Of a stretch of DNA of 64,000 nucleotides, positions 18,546 to 27,886 are shown in pieces. Each line of letters starts with the position of its first letter. Positions within the stretch are counted from its first letter, which is position 1. The DNA lies in assembly GCF_029690065.1 (NCBI RefSeq), contig NZ_CP121463.1:3286001-3350000 (forward strand), in the 5' to 3' direction. A program made the position numbers and the translations under genes. Source of the DNA: Arthrobacter sp. Y-9. Its GTDB lineage: Bacteria > Actinomycetota > Actinomycetes > Actinomycetales > Micrococcaceae. The notes beneath the pieces were generated by a model. The model saw nothing but the letters and a program-made list of their open reading frames with translations. It ran no database searches and was not told where the DNA came from.

Positions 18546-19361
18546 ATGAGCGCGCAGGAACAGGACGACGTCTACACTCACGGCCACCACGCCTCCGTGG
18601 TCCGGGCCCATGCCAGCAGGACCGCGCGGGAGTGCGCGGGCTACCTTCTGGAGCACCTCACCCCCGGCGTGACCATGCTCGACGTCGGCTGCGGCCCCGG
18701 CAGCATCACGTGCGACTTCGCGGAGCTGGTCGCCCCCGCCGTGGTCACCGGACTGGACCGCGCGCCGGAGGTGGTGGAACAGGCCGCGGAACTCGCCCGC
18801 ACCCGTGGCGTGGAGAACGTCGCCTTCGTCTCCGGCAACATCTACGCGCTGGACTTCCCGGACGACACCTTCGACGTGGTCCACGCCCACCAGGTGCTCC
18901 AGCACCTCACGGATCCCGTGGCCGCCCTGCGGGAGATGCGCCGCGTGGCCAAGCCCGGCGGCCTCGTGGCCGTGCGGGACGCCGACTTCCATGGCATCTT
19001 CTGGTACCCCGAGATCCCGGAGCTGGACGAATGGATGGAGATGTACCAGAAGGTGGCCCGGCACAATCAGGCCGAACCGGACGGCGGACGGCACCTGGTG
19101 TCCTGGGCTCAGGCGGCCGGCTTCACGGACGTCGCCCCGAGCAGCAGCAACTGGACCTACGCCACCGCTCAGCAGCGCCGCTGGCTGGCCCGCGTCTGGG
19201 CGGAGCGGGTGGTGCACTCCTCTCTCGGGGAGCAGGCCCTCTCCTACGGCTATGCCACGCAGACCGGTCTGGAGCGGATCGCCGCGGGCTGGCACCGCTG
19301 GGGCGAGACGAGCGACGGCTGGCTCGTCATGCCGAACGGCGAGGTGCTGCTGAGGGCCTGA
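18546..19361 (+). CDS. SAM-dependent methyltransferase
   Basis: 271 residues, class I Rossmann methyltransferase. Motif I is MLDVGCGPGSIT (41-52); then the acidic loop TGLDRAPEVV, post-I VAFVSGNIYALDFPD, and the UbiE-like segment AHQVLQHLTDPVAALREMRRV. Similar to UbiE/Coq5-type enzymes acting on small molecules; substrate unknown. Leaderless: TACGGT (18534-18539), six bases, ATG. Confidence 0.93.
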   Translation: MSAQEQDDVYTHGHHASVVRAHASRTARECAGYLLEHLTPGVTMLDVGCGPGSITCDFAELVAPAVVTGLDRAPEVVEQAAELARTRGVENVAFVSGNIYALDFPDDTFDVVHAHQVLQHLTDPVAALREMRRVAKPGGLVAVRDADFHGIFWYPEIPELDEWMEMYQKVARHNQAEPDGGRHLVSWAQAAGFTDVAPSSSNWTYATAQQRRWLARVWAERVVHSSLGEQALSYGYATQTGLERIAAGWHRWGETSDGWLVMPNGEVLLRA

Positions 19362-19429
19362 CCGCGCGGCGCGCCACGGCGCGGGCCGCGCCCTGCCGGG
19401 GAGCCTGGCGCCGCGGCCAGGCCGCGGCG

Positions 19430-19792
19430 CTACTGGCTCTGCAAGCCGGAGGCCCCGGCGGTGAACATCAGGGTGAAGATCCCGATCATGAAGAACAGCA
19501 CGATCGCCCAGCCCACCAGCATGATGCTGTTGATGATGATGCCCGCGACTGCGATCCCCTTGCCCGCGGGCTCCTTCCGCGAGCCGACGATGCCGAGCAC
19601 GAGCCCGACGATCGGCACGAGGAAGGTCCAGCCGAAGAACATGCTGCTCAGACCCAGGACCAGGGACGCGATCGAGTTCCCCTTGGGCTGCGGCGCGGGG
19701 AAGGTCAGGTAGACCGGGGCCGGCTGCGAACCGTAGGGCCCGGGGCCGGTGGGCGGGTAGTCCGGCGGATAGTTCGGGGGCACCTGGGACAC
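19430..19792 (-). CDS. DUF4190-type membrane protein
   Basis: 120 residues. A Pro/Tyr-rich N-terminus (NYPPDYPPTGPGPYG) is followed by two long hydrophobic helices with GNSIASLVLGLSSMFFGW and the Gly-rich LGIVGSRKEPAGKGIAVAG that marks DUF4190. The GTG start at 19792 has AAGGAG upstream. Function unknown; often found near cell-envelope genes. Confidence 0.85.
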   Translation of the reverse strand: MSQVPPNYPPDYPPTGPGPYGSQPAPVYLTFPAPQPKGNSIASLVLGLSSMFFGWTFLVPIVGLVLGIVGSRKEPAGKGIAVAGIIINSIMLVGWAIVLFFMIGIFTLMFTAGASGLQSQ

Positions 19793-19887
19793 TGCTCAAC
19801 TCCTTGTTTCCGGCGGTCCGGATTGCTCCGTCACCGCCCTGTCGTTCCTCCCGGCATTCTGTCAGACCGCGGGCCGGGGTCCTGGGG

Positions 19888-21078
19888 TCAGACCGCCGTC
19901 GGCTCCGGCACGGTGCTCCGGGCCGGCACACTGGCCACCTGGCGGATGAAGAGGATGAGCCACGTGAAGATCAGGGCGAACGCGATCAGCTCCATGCCCG
20001 TGAGGTTGTAATAGCCGAGCGGCAGGTACAGGACCACGGAGACGACCACACCGGTCACGAAGACGCCGCTGGCCACGTGGAAGGTGAAGCCGAGTCCGGG
20101 GATCCACCACGGCAGCGCGATGACCAGCACGCCCCACGCCACGACCATGCCGGTCGCGCCGGTGTTGTGCAGGAGCTCGGATTCGTCCACGGGCACCAGG
20201 CCCGCGAGCGCGAGCCCGACCCCCATGAGCACCAGGCAGCCGTAGACGGGCCGCAGCTTCGGGTGCAGATAGCGTTCGCGTCCCACGTTCTTCGCCCAGC
20301 CGCGCGCGCCGAAGAAGCGCAGCCAGCGCTGTCCCGCCTGCTGTCGCAGGGCCTGGATCTGGGTGAAGGCGACCGCCCCGGCGTCGGACTCCGAGAAGTG
20401 CTGCAGATCCGCCAGGATGAAGTGCGCCAGCGTGACGATCAGGGCGCCCGCCACGAGCAGGGTGATGTTGAAGGTGTAGGCGGTCCCGGAGTGCGCGGTG
20501 CCGAGGGCGCTGATGTTGGACTGCCACCAGTCCGCCTGCTGGGTGGTCATCATGGCGTTCAGCACCCCCATGACCAGGAAGGCGCCGAGCAGCGTGGCGA
20601 CGCGTTCGGTCGTCAGGTTCTGGGCGTTCACCGCGGTCAGATACGCGGCGGCGCCGGCCGTCATGGCCAGGAGCAGCGCGGCGGCGAACGCGTCCAGGGT
20701 CAGGCCGATGAACGCCTGCTGGAACAGCGCGAACAACGCCACGGCCCCCATGTACGCGAGGGCGGCATGGGAGAGGGCCAGCGCGACGACGTCGAGCAGA
20801 TAGAGCCACGGCGGACGGCCCGCGGTGCGCACCCGCTGGACCACGCGGCCTCCCACCACGAAGCCGAAGGCCGCGAGCGCGACGACGGCGCTGAGCACCG
20901 CTGCTGCGACACCGATCGAGCCACTGCCGGAGAGCGGCGGATGCGCGCCGAAGAAGATGATGAAACCGGCGAGGAACCCGACGATCAGGGCGCCACCACC
21001 GGCCTGCAGAGCACGCTCTTCGGCGGTCTTCCTGGGAGTGGAGGCAGGGTTGCTGGTTCTCAGGGGCGGCAGTGACAT
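19888..21078 (-). CDS. DUF998 family integral membrane protein
   Basis: 396 residues with about ten hydrophobic helices. A conserved DUF998-like segment is QADWWQSNISALGTAHSG, where the SxLG core is characteristic. No catalytic motif. Its start region overlaps the promoter of the divergent LysE gene: CAGAAT lies six bases before the ATG on the minus strand. Confidence 0.78.
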   Translation of the reverse strand: MSLPPLRTSNPASTPRKTAEERALQAGGGALIVGFLAGFIIFFGAHPPLSGSGSIGVAAAVLSAVVALAAFGFVVGGRVVQRVRTAGRPPWLYLLDVVALALSHAALAYMGAVALFALFQQAFIGLTLDAFAAALLLAMTAGAAAYLTAVNAQNLTTERVATLLGAFLVMGVLNAMMTTQQADWWQSNISALGTAHSGTAYTFNITLLVAGALIVTLAHFILADLQHFSESDAGAVAFTQIQALRQQAGQRWLRFFGARGWAKNVGRERYLHPKLRPVYGCLVLMGVGLALAGLVPVDESELLHNTGATGMVVAWGVLVIALPWWIPGLGFTFHVASGVFVTGVVVSVVLYLPLGYYNLTGMELIAFALIFTWLILFIRQVASVPARSTVPEPTAV

Positions 21079-21122
21079 GTCTCTATTCTGCCCAGTCGCC
21101 GGCGCTCCCCTACTCTTGTCGG

Positions 21123-21746
21123 GTGGAACTCTCCCTTTGGCTGGCTCTCGCCACCGCAGCGCTGCTCATCAGCCTCACCCCCGGCGCGGGTGCCGTCAAC
21201 ACCATGAGCAACGCCCTCAACGTCGGATTCACCCGCTCGATCTGGGGGATTCTGGGACAGCAGGCGGCCCTGGTGATCCACGTGGTGGTGGTCGCCCTGG
21301 GACTGGGCGTGCTGGTCTCGCAGTCGCCCGTCCTGTTCAACGTGATCCGGTACGCGGGCGCCGCTTACCTGGTGTATCTGGGCATCCGGCAGTTCCTGGC
21401 CAAGCCGGTGCACACCGCGGAGGCGCAGGCGGCACTCGCGGGCGAACCCGCGTGGAGCATGTTCCGCCGTGGCCTCTGGGTGAACCTGCTGAACCCCAAG
21501 GCGATCGTCTTCTTCCTGGCCTTCCTGCCGCAGTTCATCAAGGCCGATCAGCCGTTGCTCACGCAGTACGCGGTGGTCGCGGTGACGGTGGTGGTGATCG
21601 ACATCCTGGTCATGTGGTTCTTCTTCGCCCTGGCCGCGAAGTCGGTGCGCAGCTTCACCCGTTCGGCGCGCGGGCAGCTGGTGCTCAATCGGAGCTTCGG
21701 GGTGCTCTTCGTCCTGCTCGGCGTGGGGCTGGCGCTCCTGCACTGA
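21123..21746 (+). CDS. LysE/RhtB family amino acid exporter
   Basis: 207 residues and six hydrophobic helices. The N-terminal signature is LISLTPGAGAVNTMSNAL (the PGP/NxxN-type motif of LysE). Further family segments are YAGAAYLVYLGIRQF and FRRGLWVNLLNPKAIVFFLAFLPQF. Exports an amino acid or derivative. GTG at 21123 is chosen because TACTCT is exactly six bases upstream (leaderless); there is no Shine-Dalgarno. Confidence 0.92.
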   Translation: MELSLWLALATAALLISLTPGAGAVNTMSNALNVGFTRSIWGILGQQAALVIHVVVVALGLGVLVSQSPVLFNVIRYAGAAYLVYLGIRQFLAKPVHTAEAQAALAGEPAWSMFRRGLWVNLLNPKAIVFFLAFLPQFIKADQPLLTQYAVVAVTVVVIDILVMWFFFALAAKSVRSFTRSARGQLVLNRSFGVLFVLLGVGLALLH

Positions 21747-21834
21747 GCGCTCCGGGCAGGGTCCGGGGCCGTCACGCGGGCCTCGTCCGGCACCCGGCCC
21801 CCGCCGTCGCGGGCGGAGCGGCTACCGTTGGAGC

Positions 21835-22377
21835 ATGGCTGAAAAACCTTTCCGGGTGATCACGGTGTGCACGGGCAACATCTGCCGCTCACCCATGGCT
21901 GAATACCTGCTGCGCCGCGCTCTGGCGGAGGCCGCGCAGCAGCACCCCGAGGACGGGTTCCTGGCCGCCGTCGTCGTCGATTCGGCCGGGATCAGCGACG
22001 AAGAGGTGGGCCGCTCGATGGACCACCGCGCCGCCACTCAGCTGCGCGCGCTGGGGATCGACCCCGCCGGGCATGTGGCCCGCGAATGGGACAACGCCTG
22101 GTTCCGCGAGCGCGACCTCATCCTGGCCATGGACGAGAACCACTACCGGGCGCTGCGGCGCTGGGCGCCGGACGAGCAGAGCCGCGCCCGGATCCGCATG
22201 TTCCGGTCCTTCGACCCGTCGATGGCCGACAGGAGCACGGCCGAACTCGGCATCTACGACCCCTGGTACGGCGACCAGCGGGACTTCGTCGAGTGCGCGG
22301 ACATGATCTCCGGCTCGCTGGAACCGCTCGTGGAGTACATCCGGGCCGCGGCGGCGCACGGGGCCCAGCCCGAGTGA
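21835..22377 (+). CDS. Low molecular weight protein-tyrosine phosphatase
   Basis: 180 residues. The P-loop is C12-TGNIC-R18 (VCTGNICRSPMAEYLL), and the general acid is in YDPWYG (Asp about 142). Dephosphorylates Tyr-phosphorylated proteins, often polysaccharide-synthesis kinases. Leaderless: TACCGT (21823-21828), six bases, ATG. Overlaps the next start by one base (TGATG), so the pair is coupled. Confidence 0.94.
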   Translation: MAEKPFRVITVCTGNICRSPMAEYLLRRALAEAAQQHPEDGFLAAVVVDSAGISDEEVGRSMDHRAATQLRALGIDPAGHVAREWDNAWFRERDLILAMDENHYRALRRWAPDEQSRARIRMFRSFDPSMADRSTAELGIYDPWYGDQRDFVECADMISGSLEPLVEYIRAAAAHGAQPE

Positions 22378-24596
22378 TGGCCGCACCTCGCACGGCGCCC
22401 CTGCTGATCGGCATCGACGGCCGGTCCGGCGCCGGGAAGACCACCCTCGCCGTCGAACTGTGCGCCCGCCTGCGGCAGCACCGCACCGTCTCCCTGTTCC
22501 ACCTCGAGGACATCTACCCTGGCTGGCAGGGCCTCGAGCAGGGCATCCAGCGCTATCTGGACACCGTCCTCGCGCCCCTCTCCACAGGCCACGACGCCGA
22601 GTGGACCACCTGGGACTGGGCCGCCGGCACGGACGGTCCGCTCCGCACGACGCCGGCCGCGGAGATCGTCGTGATCGAAGGTGTGGGGGCCTGCGCCGAG
22701 GGCGCCCGGGAACTGCTCGACGCGACGCTCTGGGTCTCCGGCGCGGACGACGAGCGGAAGTCCCGCGCCCTGGCCCGCGACGGCGAGAGCTACGTGCCCT
22801 TCTGGGACACCTGGGCGGAACAGGAGGAACGCTGGCTGGCCACGGATCCCGTGCCGGAGTCCGTGGATGTCACCGTCCGGGACACGGCGGGCGGAGGCGG
22901 CCCGGGAAGTTCCGGGACGGGCGGGGCCGGCGACGCCGTCGACGAGGTCCTCGAACTCCTGGGCCACCACCCCGCACTCCACGCGGAACTCGCCCCGGAA
23001 CGCAGCGCGCTGACCTCCCGGCCCCTGCGCATCACCGCGGCCGGACCTCTGGCCTCCGAAAAAGGCACGGCACCGGACGCCGGGGCCCTCTTCGCGGAAC
23101 TCTTCGGGAACGACGCCCACGCCGTCTGGCTCGACTCCTCGGACGCGGGACTTCCCGGGGCCACCCGGAACCGCTTCAGCATCATGGCGGGCAACCCGGG
23201 CGCCGGACTCTCCATGAGCCATCGCTGCGGGGTCACGGAACTCCGCCGCGGCACCTCGTCCGCACGCCTGCCGCTGCCGTTCTTCCGCTGGCTCGCCACC
23301 GCCTGGACGCCTCAGACCCTGCCGGCCGCCCCCGCCGGGTACGACTGCCCGTTCCGCCTCGGATGGCTCGGCTGGCTCGGGTACGAGCTCAAGCGCGAGA
23401 CCGGCGGCTCGGATCAGGACACCTCCGGCACGGCCGTGCCGGACGCGGGCCTGCTCTTCGCGGATCACGCCGTGGTCCTGGACCATCAGGAAGGCCTCGC
23501 CTGGGCGTTGGAGCTGGCCGGCACCGAGCCCGACGACGGCGCCGCCCCCGCCCCGGCCTCCTCCGGCGCGGGTCCGGTCGGTCGTGAAGGCTGGGCGGCC
23601 GTCGTCGCCCGCGCACTGGAGACCGCCAGGACGCCCACGGACACCGCGCCCGGCACCGCAGCGGCCGCCGCCGCCACTGCCGCGCCGGCGTCGCCCGCGG
23701 CCTCCGCACCATCCACGCCGTCATCCCCCTCCGCACCGTCGCCCGCCCCACGCTTCACCGCCCGCGACACGCACCGGGACTACCTCGCGAAGGTGCTGGC
23801 CAGCCAGGACGAGATCCGCGAGGGCAACAGCTACGAGGTCTGCCTGACGACCACCCTCACCGCGGACGCCCCCGGCTTCGACGTCGCCGCCGCGTACCAG
23901 GCCCTGCGGCGGCGGAACCCGGCGCCCTTCGCGGCCTTGCTGCGCTTCGGGGACGTGAGCCTCGCGAGCACGTCGCCGGAACGGTTCCTCTCGATCGACG
24001 CGGGCGGGGGACTGCTGGCCGAGCCCATCAAGGGCACGCGCCGTCGTTCCGCCGACGCCGCGGAGGACGCGGCGCTCCGCGAAGACCTCTCCACGAGCCT
24101 GAAGGACCGGGCGGAGAACATCATGATCGTGGATCTGCTCCGCAACGACCTCAGCCACTTCGCCGAACCCGGGTCCGTGACGGTGAGCCGGCTCTGCGCC
24201 ATCGAAAGCTACGCGACGGTGCACCAGATGGTGAGCAGCATCCGGGCACGGCTCAGGCCCGGGGCGTCCCGCGTGGAGGCCGTCGCCGCGGCGTTCCCGG
24301 CCGGGTCCATGACGGGAGCCCCGAAGATCAGCACCATGGCGATCCTGGACGGTCTGGAGGGCGGGCCCCGTGGGATCTACTCGGGCGCGCTCGGGTACTT
24401 CTCGCTCGACGGGTCAGTGGACCTCTCGGTCGTCATCCGGACCCTGGTCGCCTCCGGCGCCGGCGAGGACACGCGGCTGAGTCTCGGCGTCGGCGGAGCG
24501 GTCACGGCGGATTCCGTGCCCGAGGACGAGTACCAGGAGATCCGGACGAAGGCCTACGGGGTGCTCAGCACCCTCGGCGCCGAGTACCCGGAGTAG
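22377..24596 (+). CDS. pabB: P-loop kinase-like domain fused to aminodeoxychorismate synthase I (PabB)
   Basis: 739 residues. The N-terminal part (about 1-180) is a uridine-kinase-like P-loop NTPase (GIDGRSGAGKTT, residues 11-22, and VVIEGVG). The C-terminal chorismate-binding domain (about 455-735) has PIKGTR with Lys near 552. The Lys form (PIKGT) marks PabB, where anthranilate synthase has Ala. It also shows NIMIVDLLRNDLSHF and FPAGSMTGAPK. It makes 4-amino-4-deoxychorismate for folate, needing a PabA glutaminase and a PabC lyase; a pabC is at 29617. A Pro/Ala/Thr/Ser-rich linker of about 60 residues joins the halves. The job of the kinase-like half is unknown. Confidence 0.9.
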   Translation: MAAPRTAPLLIGIDGRSGAGKTTLAVELCARLRQHRTVSLFHLEDIYPGWQGLEQGIQRYLDTVLAPLSTGHDAEWTTWDWAAGTDGPLRTTPAAEIVVIEGVGACAEGARELLDATLWVSGADDERKSRALARDGESYVPFWDTWAEQEERWLATDPVPESVDVTVRDTAGGGGPGSSGTGGAGDAVDEVLELLGHHPALHAELAPERSALTSRPLRITAAGPLASEKGTAPDAGALFAELFGNDAHAVWLDSSDAGLPGATRNRFSIMAGNPGAGLSMSHRCGVTELRRGTSSARLPLPFFRWLATAWTPQTLPAAPAGYDCPFRLGWLGWLGYELKRETGGSDQDTSGTAVPDAGLLFADHAVVLDHQEGLAWALELAGTEPDDGAAPAPASSGAGPVGREGWAAVVARALETARTPTDTAPGTAAAAAATAAPASPAASAPSTPSSPSAPSPAPRFTARDTHRDYLAKVLASQDEIREGNSYEVCLTTTLTADAPGFDVAAAYQALRRRNPAPFAALLRFGDVSLASTSPERFLSIDAGGGLLAEPIKGTRRRSADAAEDAALREDLSTSLKDRAENIMIVDLLRNDLSHFAEPGSVTVSRLCAIESYATVHQMVSSIRARLRPGASRVEAVAAAFPAGSMTGAPKISTMAILDGLEGGPRGIYSGALGYFSLDGSVDLSVVIRTLVASGAGEDTRLSLGVGGAVTADSVPEDEYQEIRTKAYGVLSTLGAEYPE

Positions 24597-24665
24597 GCGC
24601 AGCGGTCCTCGGCGCCCGGCTCCCCGGGCCCGGTTCCGCACCCCACACCACCCACGGCCCCCAGG

Positions 24666-24736
24666 CTGAGTCCGCTGGAAACGCCGTGAGTCCGCTACAC
24701 GATGCAGCGGACTCACGGACTTCAGAGCGGACTCAG
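24666..24736. repeat. Nested inverted repeat between convergent genes
   Basis: Two nested stems built on the same word. The inner is CGTGAGTCCGCT (24685-24696) with AGCGGACTCACG (24706-24717). The outer is CTGAGTCCGCT (24666-24676) with AGCGGACTCAG (24726-24736). It lies between the convergent pabB and ilvD genes, so a bidirectional terminator is likely. Confidence 0.7.
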
Positions 24737-24776
24737 CACCTCGGGAGCCGGGCGACCGGCCCTGAGGGGTGTGAGA

Positions 24777-26663
24777 CTACTGCGCCACCGGCTGAGGCGA
24801 GGTCATGCGGTACAGGGCGTCGACGTCGCGCACGGCACCCTTGTCCGCGGAGGTCGCCATGGCCGCGTAGGCCCGCAGCGCGGCGGAGACCTGACGTTCA
24901 CGGCCCACCGGGTGGTAGCCGGTCGTGGCCTCGAGGCGGTCGCGACGGGCTTCCAGCTCGGCCGGGTCCACCAGCAGCTCCAGGGAGCGGGTGGGGATGT
25001 CGATGCGGATGCGGTCGCCGTCCTCCACGAGGGCGATGGTGCCGCCGGAGGCGGCCTCCGGCGAGATGTGGCCGATCGAGAGCCCCGAGGTGCCGCCGGA
25101 GAAGCGGCCGTCCGTGATCAGGGCGCACTTCTTGCCGAGGCCACGGCCCTTGAGGAACGACGTGGGGTACAGCATCTCCTGCATGCCCGGACCGCCCTTG
25201 GGGCCTTCGTAGCGGATGACCACCACGTCGCCCTCCTTGACGGTCTTGTTGAGGATTTTCTCCACGGCCTCGTCCTGGGATTCGCAGACCACGGCGGGCC
25301 CCTCGAAGGTCCAGATCGACTCGTCCACGCCCGCGGTCTTCACCACGGCGCCGTCGACGGCGATGTTGCCGCGCAGCACGGCCAGGCCGCCGTCCTTGGA
25401 GTACGCGTGCTCGACGGCGCGGATGCAGCCGCCCTCGGCGTCGGTGTCCAGGGAGGTCCAGACGTTCGACTGGGAGAACGCCGTGGAGGAGCGGACGCCG
25501 CCGGGGGCGGCGTGCCAAAGGTCCTGGGCCTCCTGGGTGGCCTTGCCACCGCGGATGTCCCAGTCGTCCAGCCAGCCGTTGAGGTCCGTGGAGTGCACCG
25601 AGTGGACGTCCTGGTGGAGCAGGCCGCCGCGGTTCAGCTCCCCGAGCAGGGCGGGGATGCCGCCGGCGCGGTGCACGTCCTCCATGTAGTAGGTCTTGTC
25701 CTTGGCGACGTTCGGCGCCACCTTGGCCAGGCAGGGCACCTGGCGGGACTTGGCGTCCATCTCGGCCAGCCCGTAGTCGACGCCGGCCTCCTGGGCGGCG
25801 GCGAGCAGGTGCAGGATCGTGTTGGTGGAGCCGCCCATGGAGATGTCGAGGGCCATGGCGTTGTCGAAGGCCTTGGCCGTCGCGATGGAGCGGGGCAGCA
25901 CGGAGGCGTCGTCGCCGTCGTAGTAGCGCTTGACCAGGTCCACCACCGTGGCGCCGGCCTTCTCGTAGAGGGCCTTGCGGGCGGTGTGCGTGGCGAGCAC
26001 GGAGCCGTTGCCCGGCAAGGAGAGGCCGATCGCCTCGGTCAGGCAGTTCATCGAGTTGGCCGTGAACATGCCGGAGCAGGAGCCGCAGGTGGGACACGCG
26101 TTCTCTTCGATGAGGTTGATGTCCTCGTCCGAGATGGACTCGTCCACGGCGTCCGCGATCGCGTTGACCAGGTCCAGCGAGCGCACCGAACCGTCGGTCA
26201 GAGTCACGCGGCCGGCCTCCATAGGGCCACCGGAGACGAACACCGTGGGGATGTTCAGGCGCAGGGCGGCCATAAGCATGCCGGGGGTGATCTTGTCGCA
26301 GTTGGAGATGCAGACCAGGGCGTCGGCGCAGTGCGCGTTGACCATGTACTCCACCGAGTCGGCGATGAGGTCGCGGGACGGGAGCGAGTACAGCATGCCG
26401 CCGTGGCCCATGGCGATACCGTCATCCACGGCGATGGTGTTGAACTCACGGGCGACGGCGCCCGCGGCGTGGATGGCTTCGGAGACGATCCGGCCCACCG
26501 GCGCGAGGTGGGTGTGGCCGGGGACGAATTCGGTGAAGGAGTTCGCCACGGCGATGATCGGCTTGCCAATGTCCGAGTTGGCGACGCCGGAGGCACGCAG
26601 CAGTGCGCGGGCGCCGGCCATGTTGCGGCCGTGGGTGACAGTGCGGGAACGATATGCAGGCAT
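24777..26663 (-). CDS. ilvD: Dihydroxy-acid dehydratase
   Basis: 628 residues. Dehydrates 2,3-dihydroxy acids to 2-keto acids in valine, isoleucine and pantothenate synthesis. It uses an Fe-S cluster held by the Cys residues in CDKITPGM and [11 protein letters not shown]. Other family segments are [28 protein letters not shown] and [21 protein letters not shown]. No ribosome site is seen. TTGGTG and AAGACT, 17 bases apart, put the likely start of transcription close to the ATG. Monocistronic. Confidence 0.97.
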   Translation of the reverse strand: MPAYRSRTVTHGRNMAGARALLRASGVANSDIGKPIIAVANSFTEFVPGHTHLAPVGRIVSEAIHAAGAVAREFNTIAVDDGIAMGHGGMLYSLPSRDLIADSVEYMVNAHCADALVCISNCDKITPGMLMAALRLNIPTVFVSGGPMEAGRVTLTDGSVRSLDLVNAIADAVDESISDEDINLIEENACPTCGSCSGMFTANSMNCLTEAIGLSLPGNGSVLATHTARKALYEKAGATVVDLVKRYYDGDDASVLPRSIATAKAFDNAMALDISMGGSTNTILHLLAAAQEAGVDYGLAEMDAKSRQVPCLAKVAPNVAKDKTYYMEDVHRAGGIPALLGELNRGGLLHQDVHSVHSTDLNGWLDDWDIRGGKATQEAQDLWHAAPGGVRSSTAFSQSNVWTSLDTDAEGGCIRAVEHAYSKDGGLAVLRGNIAVDGAVVKTAGVDESIWTFEGPAVVCESQDEAVEKILNKTVKEGDVVVIRYEGPKGGPGMQEMLYPTSFLKGRGLGKKCALITDGRFSGGTSGLSIGHISPEAASGGTIALVEDGDRIRIDIPTRSLELLVDPAELEARRDRLEATTGYHPVGRERQVSAALRAYAAMATSADKGAVRDVDALYRMTSPQPVAQ

Positions 26664-26835
26664 GGTCCCAGTCTTCCGTCTGGAACGACCAGCACCAAGA
26701 CGGCGCTGCTTCTGGTAGTGGGAGTACTAGAATCAGTACTCGATGGCTGAGGCTGCGGCGAACCGGCAGCGGGCTCCCTGCCGCCAACCTCACGGACCCA
26801 AACTCGCGGACCGGCCCTCGCGGCTCTACCCCGCT

Positions 26836-26900
26836 GAGACAGTGAGTTTCCGCCGAAACAGTGTCTTCTGCTCACTGCTTCGGCGGAAACTCACTGTCTC
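26836..26900. repeat. 22-bp perfect inverted repeat in divergent promoter region
   Basis: The arms at 26836-26857 and 26879-26900 are perfectly complementary over 22 bases (arm begins GAGACAGTGAGTTTCC). The 21-base loop contains a further CAGTG/CACTG pair. It lies between divergent ilvD and the XRE gene, so it is not a simple 3' terminator. Total length 65. Confidence 0.8.
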
Positions 26901-26950
26901 GACCAGGAAGCTCAGCCGGGAGCCGGCCGACCCACCGAAAGGCGACCACC

Positions 26951-27775
26951 ATGACCGAAGCCGAAGCCTGGCGGAAGGAACTCGGCGGATTCCTGGCCGC
27001 GCGGCGTCGTCGTGCGGTGCGCAGCGATTACGGCCTCCCGCAGGCCGGGCGCGGCAAGGACGTCGGGCTGCGGCGCGAGGAGGTCGCGTTCCTCTCCGCC
27101 ATCTCGGTGACCTGGTACACGTGGCTGGAGCAGGGCCGGAAGGTCAACCCGTCGCGGGAGGTGCTCACCTCGCTGGCGACGGTGCTCCGGCTGGATCCCG
27201 CGGAGGAACGCTACCTGTTCACCCCCTTCGGCTATGCCGCTCCTGCGCCCAGCCTCGGCACCGCGGAGACGACCGCGCACGTGCAGCGGCTCCTCGACGC
27301 GATCGACCCGAACCCGGCCCTGGCGCTCGAGGGCAATTGGGACATCGTGGCCTGGAACGACGCCTACAGTGCCCTGTTCCCGCGTGTCCTGGAGGTCTCC
27401 GGACCGGACCGGAATCTGCTGCGGCTCGTCTTCACGGATCCGGCCGTGCGGGCCCTGCTGCCCGACTGGGACCAGACGAGCGCGCAGTTCCTCGCCGAGT
27501 TCCGGGCCGAGACGGGGTCACGGATCGAGGATGCCCGGAAGGCCAGTCTGGTGGCGGGGCTCCTGCAGTCGAGCCCGGAGTTCCGCGCCCAGTGGGAGGC
27601 GCACGGCATCCGCGGGTTCACGCCCCGGACCCGCAGCTTCAACCACCTCGACGGCAGCACCGTCACCTACGAGCACCACCAGCTCACGCTCGCGGACGCC
27701 CCGGCGCTGAAGCTGATCGTCTACACGCCGGCGCCGGACCCCGCGACGGACGACGACGGCGCCGCCTCCCGCTGA
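26951..27775 (+). CDS. XRE-family regulator with MmyB-like ligand domain
   Basis: 274 residues. The N-terminal helix-turn-helix (about 5-75) includes LRREEVAFLSAISVTWYTWLEQGR (cited as GLRREEVAFLS and TWYTWLEQGR), the hallmark of this group. The C-terminal domain (about 95-265) is the MmyB-like PAS-type fold with NPALALEGNWDIVAWNDAYSALF and TYEHHQLTLAD. Members typically repress an adjacent oxidoreductase gene; no obvious target adjoins here. ATG 26951 follows AAAGG. Confidence 0.92.
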   Translation: MTEAEAWRKELGGFLAARRRRAVRSDYGLPQAGRGKDVGLRREEVAFLSAISVTWYTWLEQGRKVNPSREVLTSLATVLRLDPAEERYLFTPFGYAAPAPSLGTAETTAHVQRLLDAIDPNPALALEGNWDIVAWNDAYSALFPRVLEVSGPDRNLLRLVFTDPAVRALLPDWDQTSAQFLAEFRAETGSRIEDARKASLVAGLLQSSPEFRAQWEAHGIRGFTPRTRSFNHLDGSTVTYEHHQLTLADAPALKLIVYTPAPDPATDDDGAASR

Positions 27776-27813
27776 CCGCTCCCGGCCCGGCGCCGTCCGG
27801 GTCAGCCGGCGTC

Positions 27814-27872
27814 GCCCACGCTTTCGTGGTCCACCCACGGACATTTCAGTGGGTCAACCACAAAACCGTGGG
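27814..27872. repeat. Imperfect hairpin repeat, related to 47739-47800
   Basis: The arms CCCACG..TTT..GTGGT..ACCCAC and GTGGGT..ACCAC..AAA..CGTGGG pair over about 20 of 24 positions. It aligns without gaps to the hairpin at 47739-47800, with compensatory changes (a TTT/AAA block here is AAA/TTT there). It sits between the convergent XRE and cardiolipin synthase genes. Confidence 0.65.
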
Positions 27873-27886
27873 TCGGAGCGCCGGAG

